This document shows, piece after piece, positions 1-11,089 of a DNA stretch of 64,000 nucleotides. The translations under genes and the position numbers were made by a program. The notes below the pieces were generated by a model, which did not search any database, was not told the DNA's origin, and worked only from the letters and a program-made list of their open reading frames with translations. Numbering within the stretch: position 1 is the stretch's first letter; each line of letters begins with the position of its first letter. The DNA is from Utricularia gibba (Eukaryota; Streptophyta; Magnoliopsida; Lamiales; Lentibulariaceae). The DNA lies in contig NEEC01000002.1 in assembly GCA_002189035.1 (NCBI GenBank), positions 3,423,501-3,487,500 of the forward strand, given 5' to 3'.

Positions 1-329
1 GAAAATTCTCTATCATTTTAAAAAACGCAAGGTATAGTAGAATCAGCTTGAGAAGCTTGAGAAGAATTTCGTAAACCAGACCCCTCCATTTTGTAAAAAA
101 ATAAAAAAGCCTATTACTCTGCAGGCTTCACCAATGTCGTCCAAGTGGAAATCTGATACTTGACACTTGAGAGTACTTCCACGTAGAAGTTGAAATAGAA
201 TTATTTCTAGTAATGAGTGATAAGACAATAAGAGAAAGTAGTGGAAATTATAAGATAACTATATTATATATATACACAAATTTTTTTATTAAATTAATAG
301 CAACTGTTACTTTCAAAACCATGCGCAAT
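1..329. other. unassigned left edge
   Basis: AT-rich sequence with no recognisable gene. It lies left of an LTR fragment and is probably more transposon-derived DNA, but no family could be recognised. Confidence 0.3.
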
Positions 330-770
330 TACACATCTACACACTCACAAAAAGGGGGGAACAACCAGAATTTTCAGAACACACACGAGGGGGTTTCTCC
401 CCAACTCGAACATGAAGAATACTGAAGGAGAAGGAGAAAGAAATGCAATTTTTCTGGAGAAGAACCTCCAGTTTGAAGGAAAAAGATCAAGACCCAGTTC
501 AGCGCTACTGTTCCGGACTGTGAATAGTAATAGATGGAAACCAAAACTCTACTACTTTCTTTTAGTTTGCTGATGTTTTTAGTTTCTACACTCAACTTCT
601 GTACGATGTTGTTAACATTTTCATTGTTTTATCTTAATGTCATTACTTTTCACCTTCCAAATATGAGTAGCTAAACCCTTAGGGGTGTTTTGAGGTGAAG
701 CATGGTGGTGTAGGTCTAGGAATCTTAATAAAATTTACCATTTTTTCTTAGTTCTTGTTTCTATCAAGCC
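330..770 (+). repeat. LTR fragment of a gypsy family
   Basis: This stretch aligns by eye with about 25,540-25,950, which is inside the solo LTR at 25,168-26,561. Shared blocks include a stretch on TTTTATnTTAATGTCATTACTTTT and one on CCTTCCAAATATGAGTAGC. Its outer LTR ends are not seen. It does not match the 3' LTR at 7842 closely, so it probably belongs to a different copy from the pol remnant that follows. Confidence 0.6.
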
Positions 771-822
771 TCCAAACTAGAATAATTCTAGAAGTTCATT
801 GTAGAATATTCTGAAGACTTTT

Positions 823-1379
823 ATGACCCAATCAATCAAGAACCAAGCTGAGAACCAACAAGCTATCAAGAATCTAGAAATTCAAGTTACTCAGCTAGCA
901 ATAGAGGTTGGGGAGCTGAAGCAAAAAGGAAGCCTACCGTTGCAAGCCAAACAGAATCCCGACTCTGGGGGAGGACAGAATATCAACGCAATGACATTGA
1001 GAAGCGGAAAAGAAAAACCTGGAAGAGAATTAGTCCAACCTAAGATTAATTTAGAGACGACAGAAGTGTCTAAAGTTGAGGTGGAAGGAGATGCTGAAGA
1101 ACAGGAGGTGGAGATTGCTCCTGAGCCTCTTGTGGTAAAAGCAACCCACCGCCATTTCCGGGAAGGTTGAAAGCAAGAGAAGAACAAAATGAGAAAGAAA
1201 AAATGTTGAGAGCTTTGGGTAATACCCAATTAAATTTGACATTGTTGGAGTATATTGACTTAGTGCCCAAAAACGTGAAGTACCTGAAGCAGCTCTGCAT
1301 GTCAAAGCCAAAATTGAACGAAAAAGGCAAGGTGAAGCTAAGTGAAAGTTGCTTCAGCCCTCTTGACTTAGAAGCTACC
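823..1379 (+). pseudogene. gag C-terminal fragment
   Basis: A 115-residue reading frame starting at 823 has the heptad-like segment around IKNLEIQVTQLA and the TLRSGKE motif common near the C-terminus of plant gypsy gag proteins. A second frame continues to about 1379 with a LEYIDLVPKNVKYLK stretch. The N-terminal gag half is missing, because LTR-like sequence abuts it upstream. A frame change near 1165 breaks the protein. Confidence 0.65.
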
Positions 1380-1398
1380 TGAAAAACGCAAGGATCCT

Positions 1399-1700
1399 AG
1401 AACATTTTTTATTCCTTGCAAAATAGGTGACCTGAACATTATGAGAGCAATGGCTGACCTAGGAGCCTCTATAAACGTGATGTCATTTTCTGGATATGAC
1501 ACTCTCAGGTTAGGACCTCTACAAGCCTTAGGAGTGCAAATTGAGCATGCTAACTGAAGGGTTATTTCTCCAAAAGGTTTGGTTGAAGATGTTCTTGTGA
1601 AGATTGAGCAGCTAGTGTTTCTAGCAGACTTTAATGTGGTGAATATGCCTACTGGAAGTTCAAGGGATACGACCATCATCCTTGGAAGACATTCTTGAGC
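1399..1700 (+). pseudogene. retroelement aspartic protease remnant
   Basis: The segment at about 1440-1481 encodes a DLGASINVM active-site motif, the form of the retropepsin D-[ST]-G loop seen in plant Athila/Tat proteases. It follows a FFIPCKIGD-like start typical of this domain. In-frame stops follow near 1556 and 1696, so no functional enzyme is encoded. Confidence 0.65.
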
Positions 1701-2119
1701 ACTTCCAATGCAATAATTAATGTGAAGATGGCACAATTGAGTTATCTTTTGATGAAGAAAAGATCACGCTGGACATGAAAGAGGTTAACAATTATCCCAG
1801 TGATTTTGAGAGTGTATGCTTAGTGGACGTGATGGATAAGTTGGTTGAAGAGCATCTTGAGAAGGCTATCCAAGAGAAGGAAGAGAACATAAAGAGTCAT
1901 TTTTTGCAAGAGTGGAAGCCGAAAAGAGGTCAGAACAAGTGAACGCTATGCAAGTCAAGACCCTAGAAAAGAGGACAGTTGAGTTGAAGCCACTGCCCAC
2001 ACACCTGAAGTACGCATTCTTGGATGAAGAAATGAACAACCCTGTTATCATCTCAAATAGTCTTAGCTTAGACTAAGAGTCGCAACTGCTCGAGGTGCTG
2101 ATCAGTAACAAGAACGCGA

Positions 2120-2755
2120 TTGGTTGGACCTTGCGCGGATATTGAAGGCATCTCTCCTTCTATATGTATGCAAAGGATTTTATTAGAAGATGGAGCAAAA
2201 CCTGTTCGCCAGCCACAACGATGCCTCAACCCAAATATGATGGAAGTGGTAAAGAAGGAAATCGTAAAACTTTATGATGCAGGTATAATCTACTCCGTTA
2301 CAGATAGCGAATGAGTGAGTCCAATCCATGTGGTGCCCAAGAAGACTGGTATGACAGTGGTAGAGAACGAGAAGGGAGTGCTGGTGCCACAAAGAATCCA
2401 AAATGGGTGTAGAGTATGCATAGATTATAGAAATTTGAATGAAGTGACCAAGAAGGATTATTACCCTTTACCTTTCATTGATCAAATGCTCGAAAAATTA
2501 GTAGGAAAATCTTTTTATTGCTTCTTAGATGGTTATTCGGAATATAACAAAGTCGCAATTTCAAGTACGGATCAAGACAAGACAACTTTTACTTGTCCAT
2601 TTGGGACTTATGCCTATAGAAGGATGCCTTTTGGGTTGTGCAATGCCCCTGCTACCTTCCAGAGGTGTACGACCAGCATCTTCTCAAATTTTGGTGAGGA
2701 TTTCATTGATATGGACGATTTTATAGTGTATGAAGAAATTATGAGTCATGTTTAG
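2120..2755 (+). pseudogene. reverse transcriptase remnant
   Basis: Two frames carry gypsy RT blocks: VCIDYRNLN, KDYYPLPFIDQMLE, FCFLDGYS-like, and RRMPFGLCNAPATFQRC. The catalytic box reads DMDDF where F/Y-x-DD is usual. A stop at 2312-2314 and one at 2753-2755 separate it from flanking domains. It is part of the degenerate element described above. Confidence 0.85.
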
Positions 2756-2760
2756 ACCAT

Positions 2761-3612
2761 TTGGATCAAGTATTGCGAAAATGTGTTGAGAAAAATCTTG
2801 TTCTTAATTCTGAAAAATGCCATTTTATGGTTGATTATGGAATTGTGCTTGACCATGTTATTTCTAGGAAAGGTATTGAGGTAGACAAAGCAAAAATCAA
2901 AATTATGACTGAATTACCGTATCCCATTGATGTTGAGGGTGTGAGATCATTTCTAGGGCATGCTGGTTTTTATAGGAGATTTATTCAGAATTTTTCTAAG
3001 ATTTCTTTGCCTCTTAATAGACTTTTGCACAATGATGTGGAATTTATTTTTAATGATTCATGCAAAAATGCTTTTAATTCTTTAAAAGAGGCTCTGACCA
3101 CTACTCCTGTGATACAACCACCAAATTGGAGGTATGATTTCGAAATCATGTGTGATGCTAGTAGTCATGCTGTAGGAGCGGTTTTAGGAAAGAAAATTGA
3201 AGGGAAACATCATGTTATTTCTTATGCCTCTAAAACCTTGGATGATGCTCAGAAAAATTATATTGTGACTAAAAGGGAATTTTTGGTTGTGATTTTTGCT
3301 TTGGAGAAATTTCGTTCATATCTTTTAGGGAGCAAAGTTGTGGTCTACACAGACCATTCGGTAGTAAAACACTTGATGGAGAAGAAGGAGACCAAACCAC
3401 GGTTGATCAGATGGGTTCTCCTTGTTCAAGAGGTTGATGTGGAAACTAAAGACAAGCTTGGAAAGGAGAACATGGTCGCTGACCATCTTAGCAGGATGGG
3501 AGGGATTAAGAATGATAGTCTATCACTGAAACATTTCCGGATGAAAAATTATTCTTATTTAGGACTAATATTCGTGAACCGTGATTTGCAGACTTGGCTA
3601 ACTTTGTTTTAG
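2761..3612 (+). pseudogene. RT thumb and RNase H remnant
   Basis: A 283-residue frame contains the RT-connection block (SFLGHAGFYRRFI) and RNase H motifs: MCDASSHAVGAVLG, SYASKTLDDAQ, YTDHSVVKHL and the terminal ADHLSRM. The catalytic acidic positions (CDAS, E of KREF, TDHS) are present. The frame ends in unrelated residues after 3540. Confidence 0.85.
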
Positions 3613-3662
3613 CAGGTGTGATGCCACCAGGAATTGATTATCACATGAAGAAAAACTGAAGA

Positions 3663-4876
3663 ATGACATCAAATATTATATTTGGGATGATCCTTACCTT
3701 TGGAAGAGATGCAATGATGGAGTCATTCGAAGGTGTGTTCATGAGTTTGAAATTCCTAAAATTATCAATTCTTGTCATGCAAGACCCTTTGGTGGCCATC
3801 ATGGACCAAACCGTACAGCCAGAAAAATTTTGGACTGCGGATTTTACTGGCCTCACATTTTCAGAGACAGTTATGCCTATTGCAAGGGTTGTGAGCCATG
3901 CCAAAGAGTGAGAAATTTATTCAATAGGGATGAAATGCTTCAGCAAGGAATCCTAGTATATGAATCATTTGATGTTTGGGGCATTGATTTTATGGGGCCA
4001 TTCCCCACTTTTGCAGGCTACAACTATATTTTAGTGGCTGTTGATTACGTCTCAAAGTGGATTGAAGCCATTCCCACAAGAACAGATGACACCAAGACGG
4101 TCATTAATTTTCTGTGTAACATCTTTGTGCGATATGGGACCCCCAAGGCGTTGATCAGTGATAGAGGTACGCACTTTTATAATCAAGCCTTGAGGAGCGT
4201 TTTGAAGCAGTTCAACGTTTGGTACAAGCCATCAACAACATACCATCCACAAACAAATGGCCAAACGGAGGTATCAAACAGGGAGACTAAATAAATTCTG
4301 GAGAAAGTGGTGAACCCGAATAGGAAGGACTGGAGTCTGAGACTAAGGGACACTTTGTGGGCAATTCGAACAGCATATAAAACTCCAATTGGGACCTCTC
4401 CATTCAGGTTAGTTTATGGAAAACCTTGCAGGTTACCTGCTGCGTTAGAGCACAAGGCCTGGTGGGCAGTGAAGAGGCTAAACCTTGATGAAAGTCTCAG
4501 TGCAACCCAGAGAAAATTGCAGCTCTCAGAACTGGAAGAACTAAGGAATGATGCTTACGAAAGCTAAAAGTTATTCAAAGCTAGGACTAAAAATTACCAC
4601 GACAAGCATATTTCCAGGAGATCCTTCGATGTTGGTCATAAAGTTTTAATGTTTCAATCCAGACTGAAGTTACATCTAGGGAAACTCAAATCTTGGACTG
4701 GACCATTTGTAGTGAAAGAAGTTTTCCCAAACGGAACAATGGAGGTTTATGATGGAGAGACTAACACAAGTTTTATTGTGAATGGACATAGGTTGAATAT
4801 TTTTTATGAAAATCTTCAAGACAAGATGGCTGAAGAAGTTGAAGTTCTTGTCCTAAGGGACATAGAAACAATGTAG
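3663..4876 (+). pseudogene. integrase remnant
   Basis: Spread over several frames. There is a HARPFGGHHG block and a CEPCQR zinc-binding end near 3770-3910. The DDE core is seen as GIDFMGPF, ISDRGTHF and HPQTNGQTEVSNRE. The C-terminal part carries a GxLKSWTGPF and VNGHRLNIFYE segment. In-frame stops near 4292 and 4565 break the core. Confidence 0.85.
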
Positions 4877-5391
4877 AATTTGTGAAAGTCTAGTTCAGGA
4901 CTGGAAACAAGAACGCTCTTGGGAGGCAACCCAAGTTTAATTTCTGTTAGTTTTATTTTCCTGTCATTTACTTTTGCACTTTTAGACTTAGCTAGGAGTT
5001 ATTTTGGAGAGTTTTTGCTATGTTCCTGTTGCAAAATGGGAAATCAATATGCGATTACAAGGGAGATAAGTATAGGAGTAACGGAGGAATACCATAAATC
5101 ATCTTGGGTTCGGTAATGTTGTTACTTTTCTTGCTCAAACGTTATGCTCTGATAAAATTTTTGAGTTGGAATTTTTGCATGTAGAAATGAAATTAGCCCC
5201 TCTTAATGCTCATTTTCTTAAAACTGCTGGACTAATTCGTGCACGAGGAAGTGGATTTGTTTTTATGTCTCTTGCAGGACTTTGTGGGGAGGCACCTCTA
5301 GTGAAGGAAAAAGGAAAAACCCCTGATCAAATAGCCATGACCCAAAGGAACGAGAAAGTTTGCTGCTGCACTGAAAGGATTGACATGATAT
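4877..5391 (+). other. element 3' region, left of the copia insertion
   Basis: Internal 3' sequence of the gypsy element. Short frames (4919-5116, 5166-5408) may be remnants of an extra env-like ORF, but no motif is certain. The sequence resumes at 6848 after the copia solo LTR. Confidence 0.4.
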
Positions 5392-6842
5392 TGTTAGGTT
5401 TCTCGTAGACATCGTATGTCTCAAAAGCAGCGGAATTTTTAAAATTTTGAGAAACCCCAAATGCAAATCTTGGAATACGGTATACATCAGACGAAGGAAT
5501 GTTCAAAATACCTTTCAGATGACTCTGTTGTTCACCAACCACCAATAGCAGACGGCCTCTATGGTATCCACATGTGGAGTACTCTGCCGATAACCTTCTC
5601 AAGGCTCTTGAATGCTGGTCGAATTTCTCAGGTGCTAGTAGAGAAAAACGGCTCCTTGTGGATCAGTCTCAGAGAGCATGAAGACCTTTTTAGCAGATCT
5701 CAAGATCTAAATTTTTTTTTGATAGATATTTTTGTGACATATCAAATCATATCTATATGAGATCTTTTATTTTGAGTTTAATCAATATTAATCTCAAAAT
5801 AACTCTCTATTTAATTTATTCACTTTATCAATTACATCTCATGTAATTCTGTCATTCTATTTCATATCGATGAGTGACTCCACTATTGTGTGTGACCCTA
5901 TAGGCTTCTTCAATCAAAGCCGTAATAATAGATTTATTAATTAACTCTTAATTAATCAAATCCATCATTATCGATCATGAGTGGAATCTAGCAACATATC
6001 ATGATCCCCAAGATGTAAGAATAATAAGTTGAACTGATTGAGCCTTTCCATAACGAGCCACATGCAATGAACAGCTTTCATCATACTTATATCTCATTCG
6101 ATACCAGAACATGGGTGTGTGTCTTTCTGATGTATCGAACTTATAAGTGCATTCAAGCACTAACTCTCAATGACCTACTCAAACGATTCGAGTGTCATTA
6201 CCTTGGGCCCAGGACTTACTGTTAGCTTTGATGCAATTACTTGAGATATGATCTCATCGCTAACATGAGTGATGAATCCTTTTTTAATCAATCAACAATC
6301 TCCAACCTTAAGGAGTCACATACCTACTCATCCATACTAGACAAGCCATGGTTGGGCTCCCATTAGTAATGAGGGGAAATGTTAGCTTAAGATCAAGATA
6401 ACTTTGTTGACTCAAGTTTAAGCTTACTTGAATGGCTGTCATATTCGAGATCTTGCTACTGACACTTGGTTAGCTTCCCATAGTAGCATCTCAATGATGA
6501 GTCATCCAATGAATTGATTTTCTTATCGACACTCACACATAGGTTCTAGTAATCTCATTACATCAATTGTGAGAACCATTGCCTAAACAGTTTAGGGAAC
6601 TCAATGTGTGCTAGCTTATCCGTATTTGTGATATCCTCATTTCACAAATACTCTAGCCAGAGAGTTTTAACTTGAGCATGAGTGCTTGAAGAATCTCACA
6701 TTATGATCTCATCATAATTTCTATAGCACATAGATCAAGTAGAGGATTTTATCAATGATATAAATTTGATCACAATTCAAAGTAAATATCAAAAGATAAG
6801 ATTTGCAATGAGTTAATTGTCTCTAGAATACATACACTAACA
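5392..6842. mobile_element. copia-type solo LTR with perfect TSD
   Basis: This 1,451-bp unit begins TGTTAG and ends CTAACA, a 6-bp inverted terminal repeat. It is flanked by an exact 5-bp duplication GATAT (5387-5391 and 6843-6847). There is no internal coding sequence, which fits a solo LTR. Assignment to Ty1/copia is an inference from overall look (TGTTAG start, long AT-rich LTR with GTGTGACCCTATAGG). Confidence 0.8.
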
Positions 6843-6847
6843 GATAT

Positions 6848-7841
6848 ATGATAGGCTCGGGAATTTGTTAAGGGAAGTGAAGGAACTGAAACAGGGAGTG
6901 AAGGACTCCTCCCTGATCAAGTAACATCGCTACATTGCCTCATCTCTTATTTTTATTTTTATTTTTTTTATTTCTATTTCTATTTTTATTTTTATGGTGT
7001 TAGTCTAAGTTAGGAGTAATTTAGTAGTGCAATGTTATGGTCAGGAGAATTTTGTGAATGGTTGAGGAATTTTCTTACAAGCGTGAGATGTTTTTCATGA
7101 TGCACGAAATGCATGAATTTTGTTATGGCCATTTATGAACTAGTGAGCATGTTTTCCCTTGATTATTTCCATGAGGTAGCAACATGTTCAATGTAATCGG
7201 ATTGGTGCATTCAAGATTTTTTTTTAAGCAAAGTGGCATGTGTTGATCCTTCATGGAAGACTGGTTGTCACCAAATCTGCAGATAGCAAAAACAAAGGGA
7301 TCAGAAAAGCATCATCACCAGAAAAGCGATGAGACCCATGTTTTAAAAAGCAACACACAACAAAAGAGCATGTGTAGACGGCAGAGCAAAGAGCATAGGG
7401 AAGTTATGAGAACAACTCAGAGGAGTAGCAGGGATCCCTAGAGGAATAAGGAGGAGAGTGCGTTTCCCGCACTCACATACAAAGAGGGGAAGCAACAGTT
7501 ACTGAGTTGAACTCTAAATTGTCCCTGGGATCTTTGTGGAAAAAAAAAATGAAAAAAAAAGAGAGAAGAGAAAAAGGAAAAATAGTAGTGAAAACCAGCA
7601 TTCTTGGGAGGTAAGCATATGCTATACTTGCTAATTTAATATTCGAATGCACCTTTCAGGATGAAACTGTCATGTATGCTTGAGTGACACCCTCATATAA
7701 ACACTGGCACCCCTTCAATTCATGCATTTTGACCTGAATGTTAAGCATCCTCATTGCTACGTACGGGATCCATTAACTATTTATCTTTTGTTAGTCTTAG
7801 TTAGGACTTGAGGACAAGTTTAGTGTTGTTGTAGCATAATG
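6848..7841 (+). other. element 3' region, right of the copia insertion
   Basis: Continues the gypsy internal sequence to the 3' LTR. It has a T-rich tract near 6945-6995 and a 62-codon frame at 7253 with no known motif. The end (about 7805-7841) carries TTGAGGACAAG and a degenerate polypurine stretch, which in this retroelement group lies directly before the 3' LTR. Confidence 0.55.
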
Positions 7842-8640
7842 TGATAACTCATATTTTTTAGTGATGGAGTGCATGAATATTACTCATATTGTGATACAAA
7901 AAAATCAGATTTTACTGCCTAGTTCTAAATCTACGATTTAGTCCCAACCTTCTAATAGTTTTCTTTGAGCAATGTAGTACATGTCGCAACACAAATCCCA
8001 AGGAGCCGAATATGCACAATTTAGTGGCAGAAGATGAGTCCAAAAGTCTGAAAAGTAGTACAACAAAATCCAAGGAAGAAAAAGGGAAATTTTGGACAAA
8101 AAAGGGGAAAAGATGGAGAGAGAAGGTAGACCTTTCCTTGGAGACTCATGAACAACTTTCTGGAGGAGGTTTCTGGGGTAGAAGAAGGAAGGGAACGACG
8201 AACCAGAAGAACACAACTTCTCTTTGAAGATTTATTTTTCGTTCTTGATGTATACTGTTCCTAGCAAAGACTAGTTTTAGATTCACTGCATGGACAAGTT
8301 GTCTTTTCTATTTCTGTTATGCATTGCTTGTTGTTATTTAACTTTGAAACCAGAATGTTGTTTAGGATATGCTATGAAAACGTTTTCCTTTCCCTTGTCA
8401 TGAGTGGCTAAGTACTTAAGGGGAGCCTTGGGGTGAAAGGGAGAGAAATGTGCTAATCAATCTTTAGACCTAATCAGCCATAAGTCACGCCACTTCCTTA
8501 ACAAACCAGGATAGATCTAGGAGGGGGAAGCAGTGAAACCCAACTTCACAACCCTAATTAGAGGTAGACCAAAGATTAGGGGGAAAACAAGAATCCAGGT
8601 AGATCTAGATCTTGTGTGTTAATTGTTTGATTTATGGTTT
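7842..8640 (+). repeat. 3' LTR, truncated, of the first gypsy element
   Basis: Starts TGATAACTC. It aligns by eye along its length with the complete solo LTR at 19,942-21,016; for example both contain CAACACAAATCCCAAGGAGC. It stops matching at about 8640, where GGTTC-rich sequence begins, so the LTR end is lost. Confidence 0.75.
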
Positions 8641-8644
8641 GTGT

Positions 8645-8812
8645 GAACAGTATGGTTCACACACGGGTCGGAACCATCAGTTCCACGGTTTCAATTATAC
8701 CCAACCGAACCAAAATCGTACGGTTATGGTTCAGGAACCGGAACCTCACAGACATCGATCCCTTGGAACCGAGCCAGAACCAGAACCGACGGTTCCAGTT
8801 CGAATCGAACCC
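8645..8812. repeat. GGTTC-rich transposon terminal fragment
   Basis: Many short motifs of the type GGTTC/GAACC in both orientations (for example GGAACCGGAACC, ACGGTTCCAGTTC). Such arrays are known in the subterminal regions of hAT elements. No terminal inverted repeat or TSD was found. It cuts both the LTR on its left and the chromovirus integrase on its right. Confidence 0.4.
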
Positions 8813-8815
8813 ACC

Positions 8816-9344
8816 ACTATGTGTGCCTCTCTAAGAACTTCCTGTCGCAATTCCTTTACTGCAGGCACCCAAATGCAACCACGGTAAGTTATGAGACCAT
8901 CCCTACGTACCTCGTACTCGCCTTTTGCGCATTCCCCATGAGTTCATCCCTAGACTTATCTGCCTTTTGCGCCTTGCTAATCCTTGGTAGGTGGCCAGAG
9001 TCGATCCCAAGGGTGGCAATCCTCGCTTCCAATTCTTTGAACTTCTCTTCCAGCACCTCGTCGTCCTGCTTGTGTGAACCCTACTGAGACTGTCCGCCAC
9101 AACATTTGCCTTACCTAGGTGATGCAGGACCTCCACTTCGTAGTCCTTGATTAATTCCAACCATCTTCGTTGTCTTATATTCAGCTCCTTCTGAGTAAAG
9201 ATGTACTTCAACCTCTGATGATCTGTGAATAATTCACACTAGCTTCCATACAGGTAATGCCTCCATAATTTTAGCGCAAATACCACTGCTGCCAGCTCTT
9301 GGCCGTGCACTAGGTAGTTCCTCTCATGTGTCTTTAGTTGGTAG
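8816..9344 (-). pseudogene. chromovirus RNase H end and integrase N-terminus
   Basis: The minus strand from 9211 encodes [20 protein letters not shown] and [13 protein letters not shown], hallmarks of Tekay/Del RNase H. Further down (about 8915-8816) another frame gives [18 protein letters not shown]-like integrase N-terminal sequence. Frameshifts separate these parts. The RNase H start lies 15 kb away at 24,253 because of the hAT insertion. Confidence 0.85.
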
Positions 9345-9681
9345 TAGGGATGAAACTCTAGGCCCAAGCCCATGGGCTGGCCTGGCCCAGCCCTAAAAAA
9401 GTCAGGCTAGGGCCTAAATATTGATGACCCGAAAGTTGATCGAGCTTTTGGGGCCCAAAAAGCCCGATGGGCCTAAGGGCCTATGCGGGTTAGGGTTTTA
9501 GACATCAAAATAATCTCATTTAGTATTCTAAACCCTCACAAATCACATCAGCAGCCTCCATTAAGCAATTGATTTGGTACAAAAAAAATTTATATGCATT
9601 CAATGTACATATCTTATGATTCTAGTTTTGATATCATCTTTATTTTTTGTTATCATTTTTATATGTTTATTTACACATGTT

Positions 9682-11089
9682 AGGATGGATATGAATAATG
9701 TTGAAGAAGATAGTTGCGGTTTACAAATATTACGATCATCTTCGCCATCTCATACATCTTCTATTGGAAAGGATTTAGAAGATGTCAGCGATACTATTCC
9801 ATTATCTAAGAAGCCTAAGTCTGAAGTATAGCATCATTTTGAGAAGATTGGAAAAGTAAATGGTGTAGAAATGTGCAAGTGCAATTATTGCAAGAAAATG
9901 TTGACTTGTGGTGGCAAATCAGGTACATCTCACTTATTAAGGCATTCTCGAAGTTGTTTGAAGTCTTCAAAATTTCATGATGTAAGTTCTTTACTTAGTG
10001 GTCAAACTACTTTGATTAGAAAAGCGAAATTTGATCATAATGAATTTCGAGATTCATTAGCAAGAGAAATTATCAAGCATAATCTTCCATTTGCTTATGC
10101 TGAATATGCAGGAGTTTATGCTGCAAATAGAATTCTGAATCCTGATTTTAGATCTATTAGTTGAATTACTACAAGAGCTTATTGTATGAAAATCTACGCT
10201 AATGAGAAGGAAAGATTGAAATCTTTATTGTCCTCTATTTTGGAAGAATTTATTTTACATCATATACTTGGACAGCTGTTACTGTTAAAGCATATATGAT
10301 TGTGACTGCTCATTATGTTGATGAAAATTGGAAAATGAATTCTAAATTGCTTGTATTTGTGGAATTAGATGGTCCACATACTGGAGAGTTATTAGCAGGT
10401 AAACTATATGGAGTATTGAGAGATTGGCGAATAGATTCAAAAATCTTTTCAATCAAATTGGATAATTCTACTTCCAATGACAGTATGGTCAGAATTTTAA
10501 AACAAAGATTTCAAATGCAGAATAGGTTATTATGTGATGGTGATTTTTTTCATATAAGATGTTGTGCACATATCTTGAATTTGATTGTTCAGGAAGGATT
10601 AAAAGTGATAGATATTGCTTTGAAAAAAATTAGAGATTGTGTTAAATATGTTAGATCTTCTCAAGGTAGAATGAGAGAATTTGTAAAGTGTATCAGGGAT
10701 GAGCACTTAGAAGATGTTAGTGGGGTTTATTAAAGTTAGATGTAACTGCTAGATGAAATTCTACTTGTTTGATGTTACAAACTGCCTTAAAGTATCATCT
10801 TGCAATCACTTCATTATGCTATAGTGCTGGTAATTCTCTTATTTGTCTTACCAAAGATGAATGGGAGACAGCAATGAAGTTTTGTGATCTATTGGGACCA
10901 TTTTTTGAGATTACAAACTTGATATCAGGATCACAGTATCCCACTTCCAACTTGTATTTTATACAGGTTGTAATGATTGAATTAAAGCTTAAAGAACTTT
11001 CAAGTTGCAAAGATGAAGTGATAAAAACAATGGTATTAGCAATGAAAGAGAAATTTGATAAGTATTGGGATGAGTATTCTATAACTCCG
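9682..11089 (+). pseudogene. hAT transposase, N-terminal and central part
   Basis: Frames at 9574-9831, 9871-10,164, 10,296-10,733 and 10,769-11,089. Residues from 9871 form a BED-type zinc finger (CKCNYCKK ... HLLRHSRSC). The next parts match the RICESLEEPER-like hAT core: DNSTSND, then RCCAHILNLIVQEG, where the C-AHxLNL block is typical. Stops at 9829, 10,162 and 10,731 break the frame. The reading is cut at DEYSIT by the Athila insertion and resumes at 23,104. Confidence 0.85.

Larger units (their letters stand above)
823..8640 (+). mobile_element. degenerate Ty3/gypsy retrotransposon (Athila/Tat-like), split by a copia solo LTR
   Basis: The order gag end, protease, RT, RNase H, integrase, 3' region and 3' LTR is that of a Ty3/gypsy element on the plus strand. 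The integrase C-terminus carries a GHRLNIFYE motif, the counterpart of GHRLKPYYE seen in Athila/Tat-type elements. Every domain has stops or frameshifts, so the copy is dead. The 3' LTR starts TGATAACTC at 7842 after a polypurine-like stretch and is cut off near 8640. No matching 5' LTR is in the window. A 1.45-kb copia solo LTR interrupts the 3' region. Confidence 0.8.
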
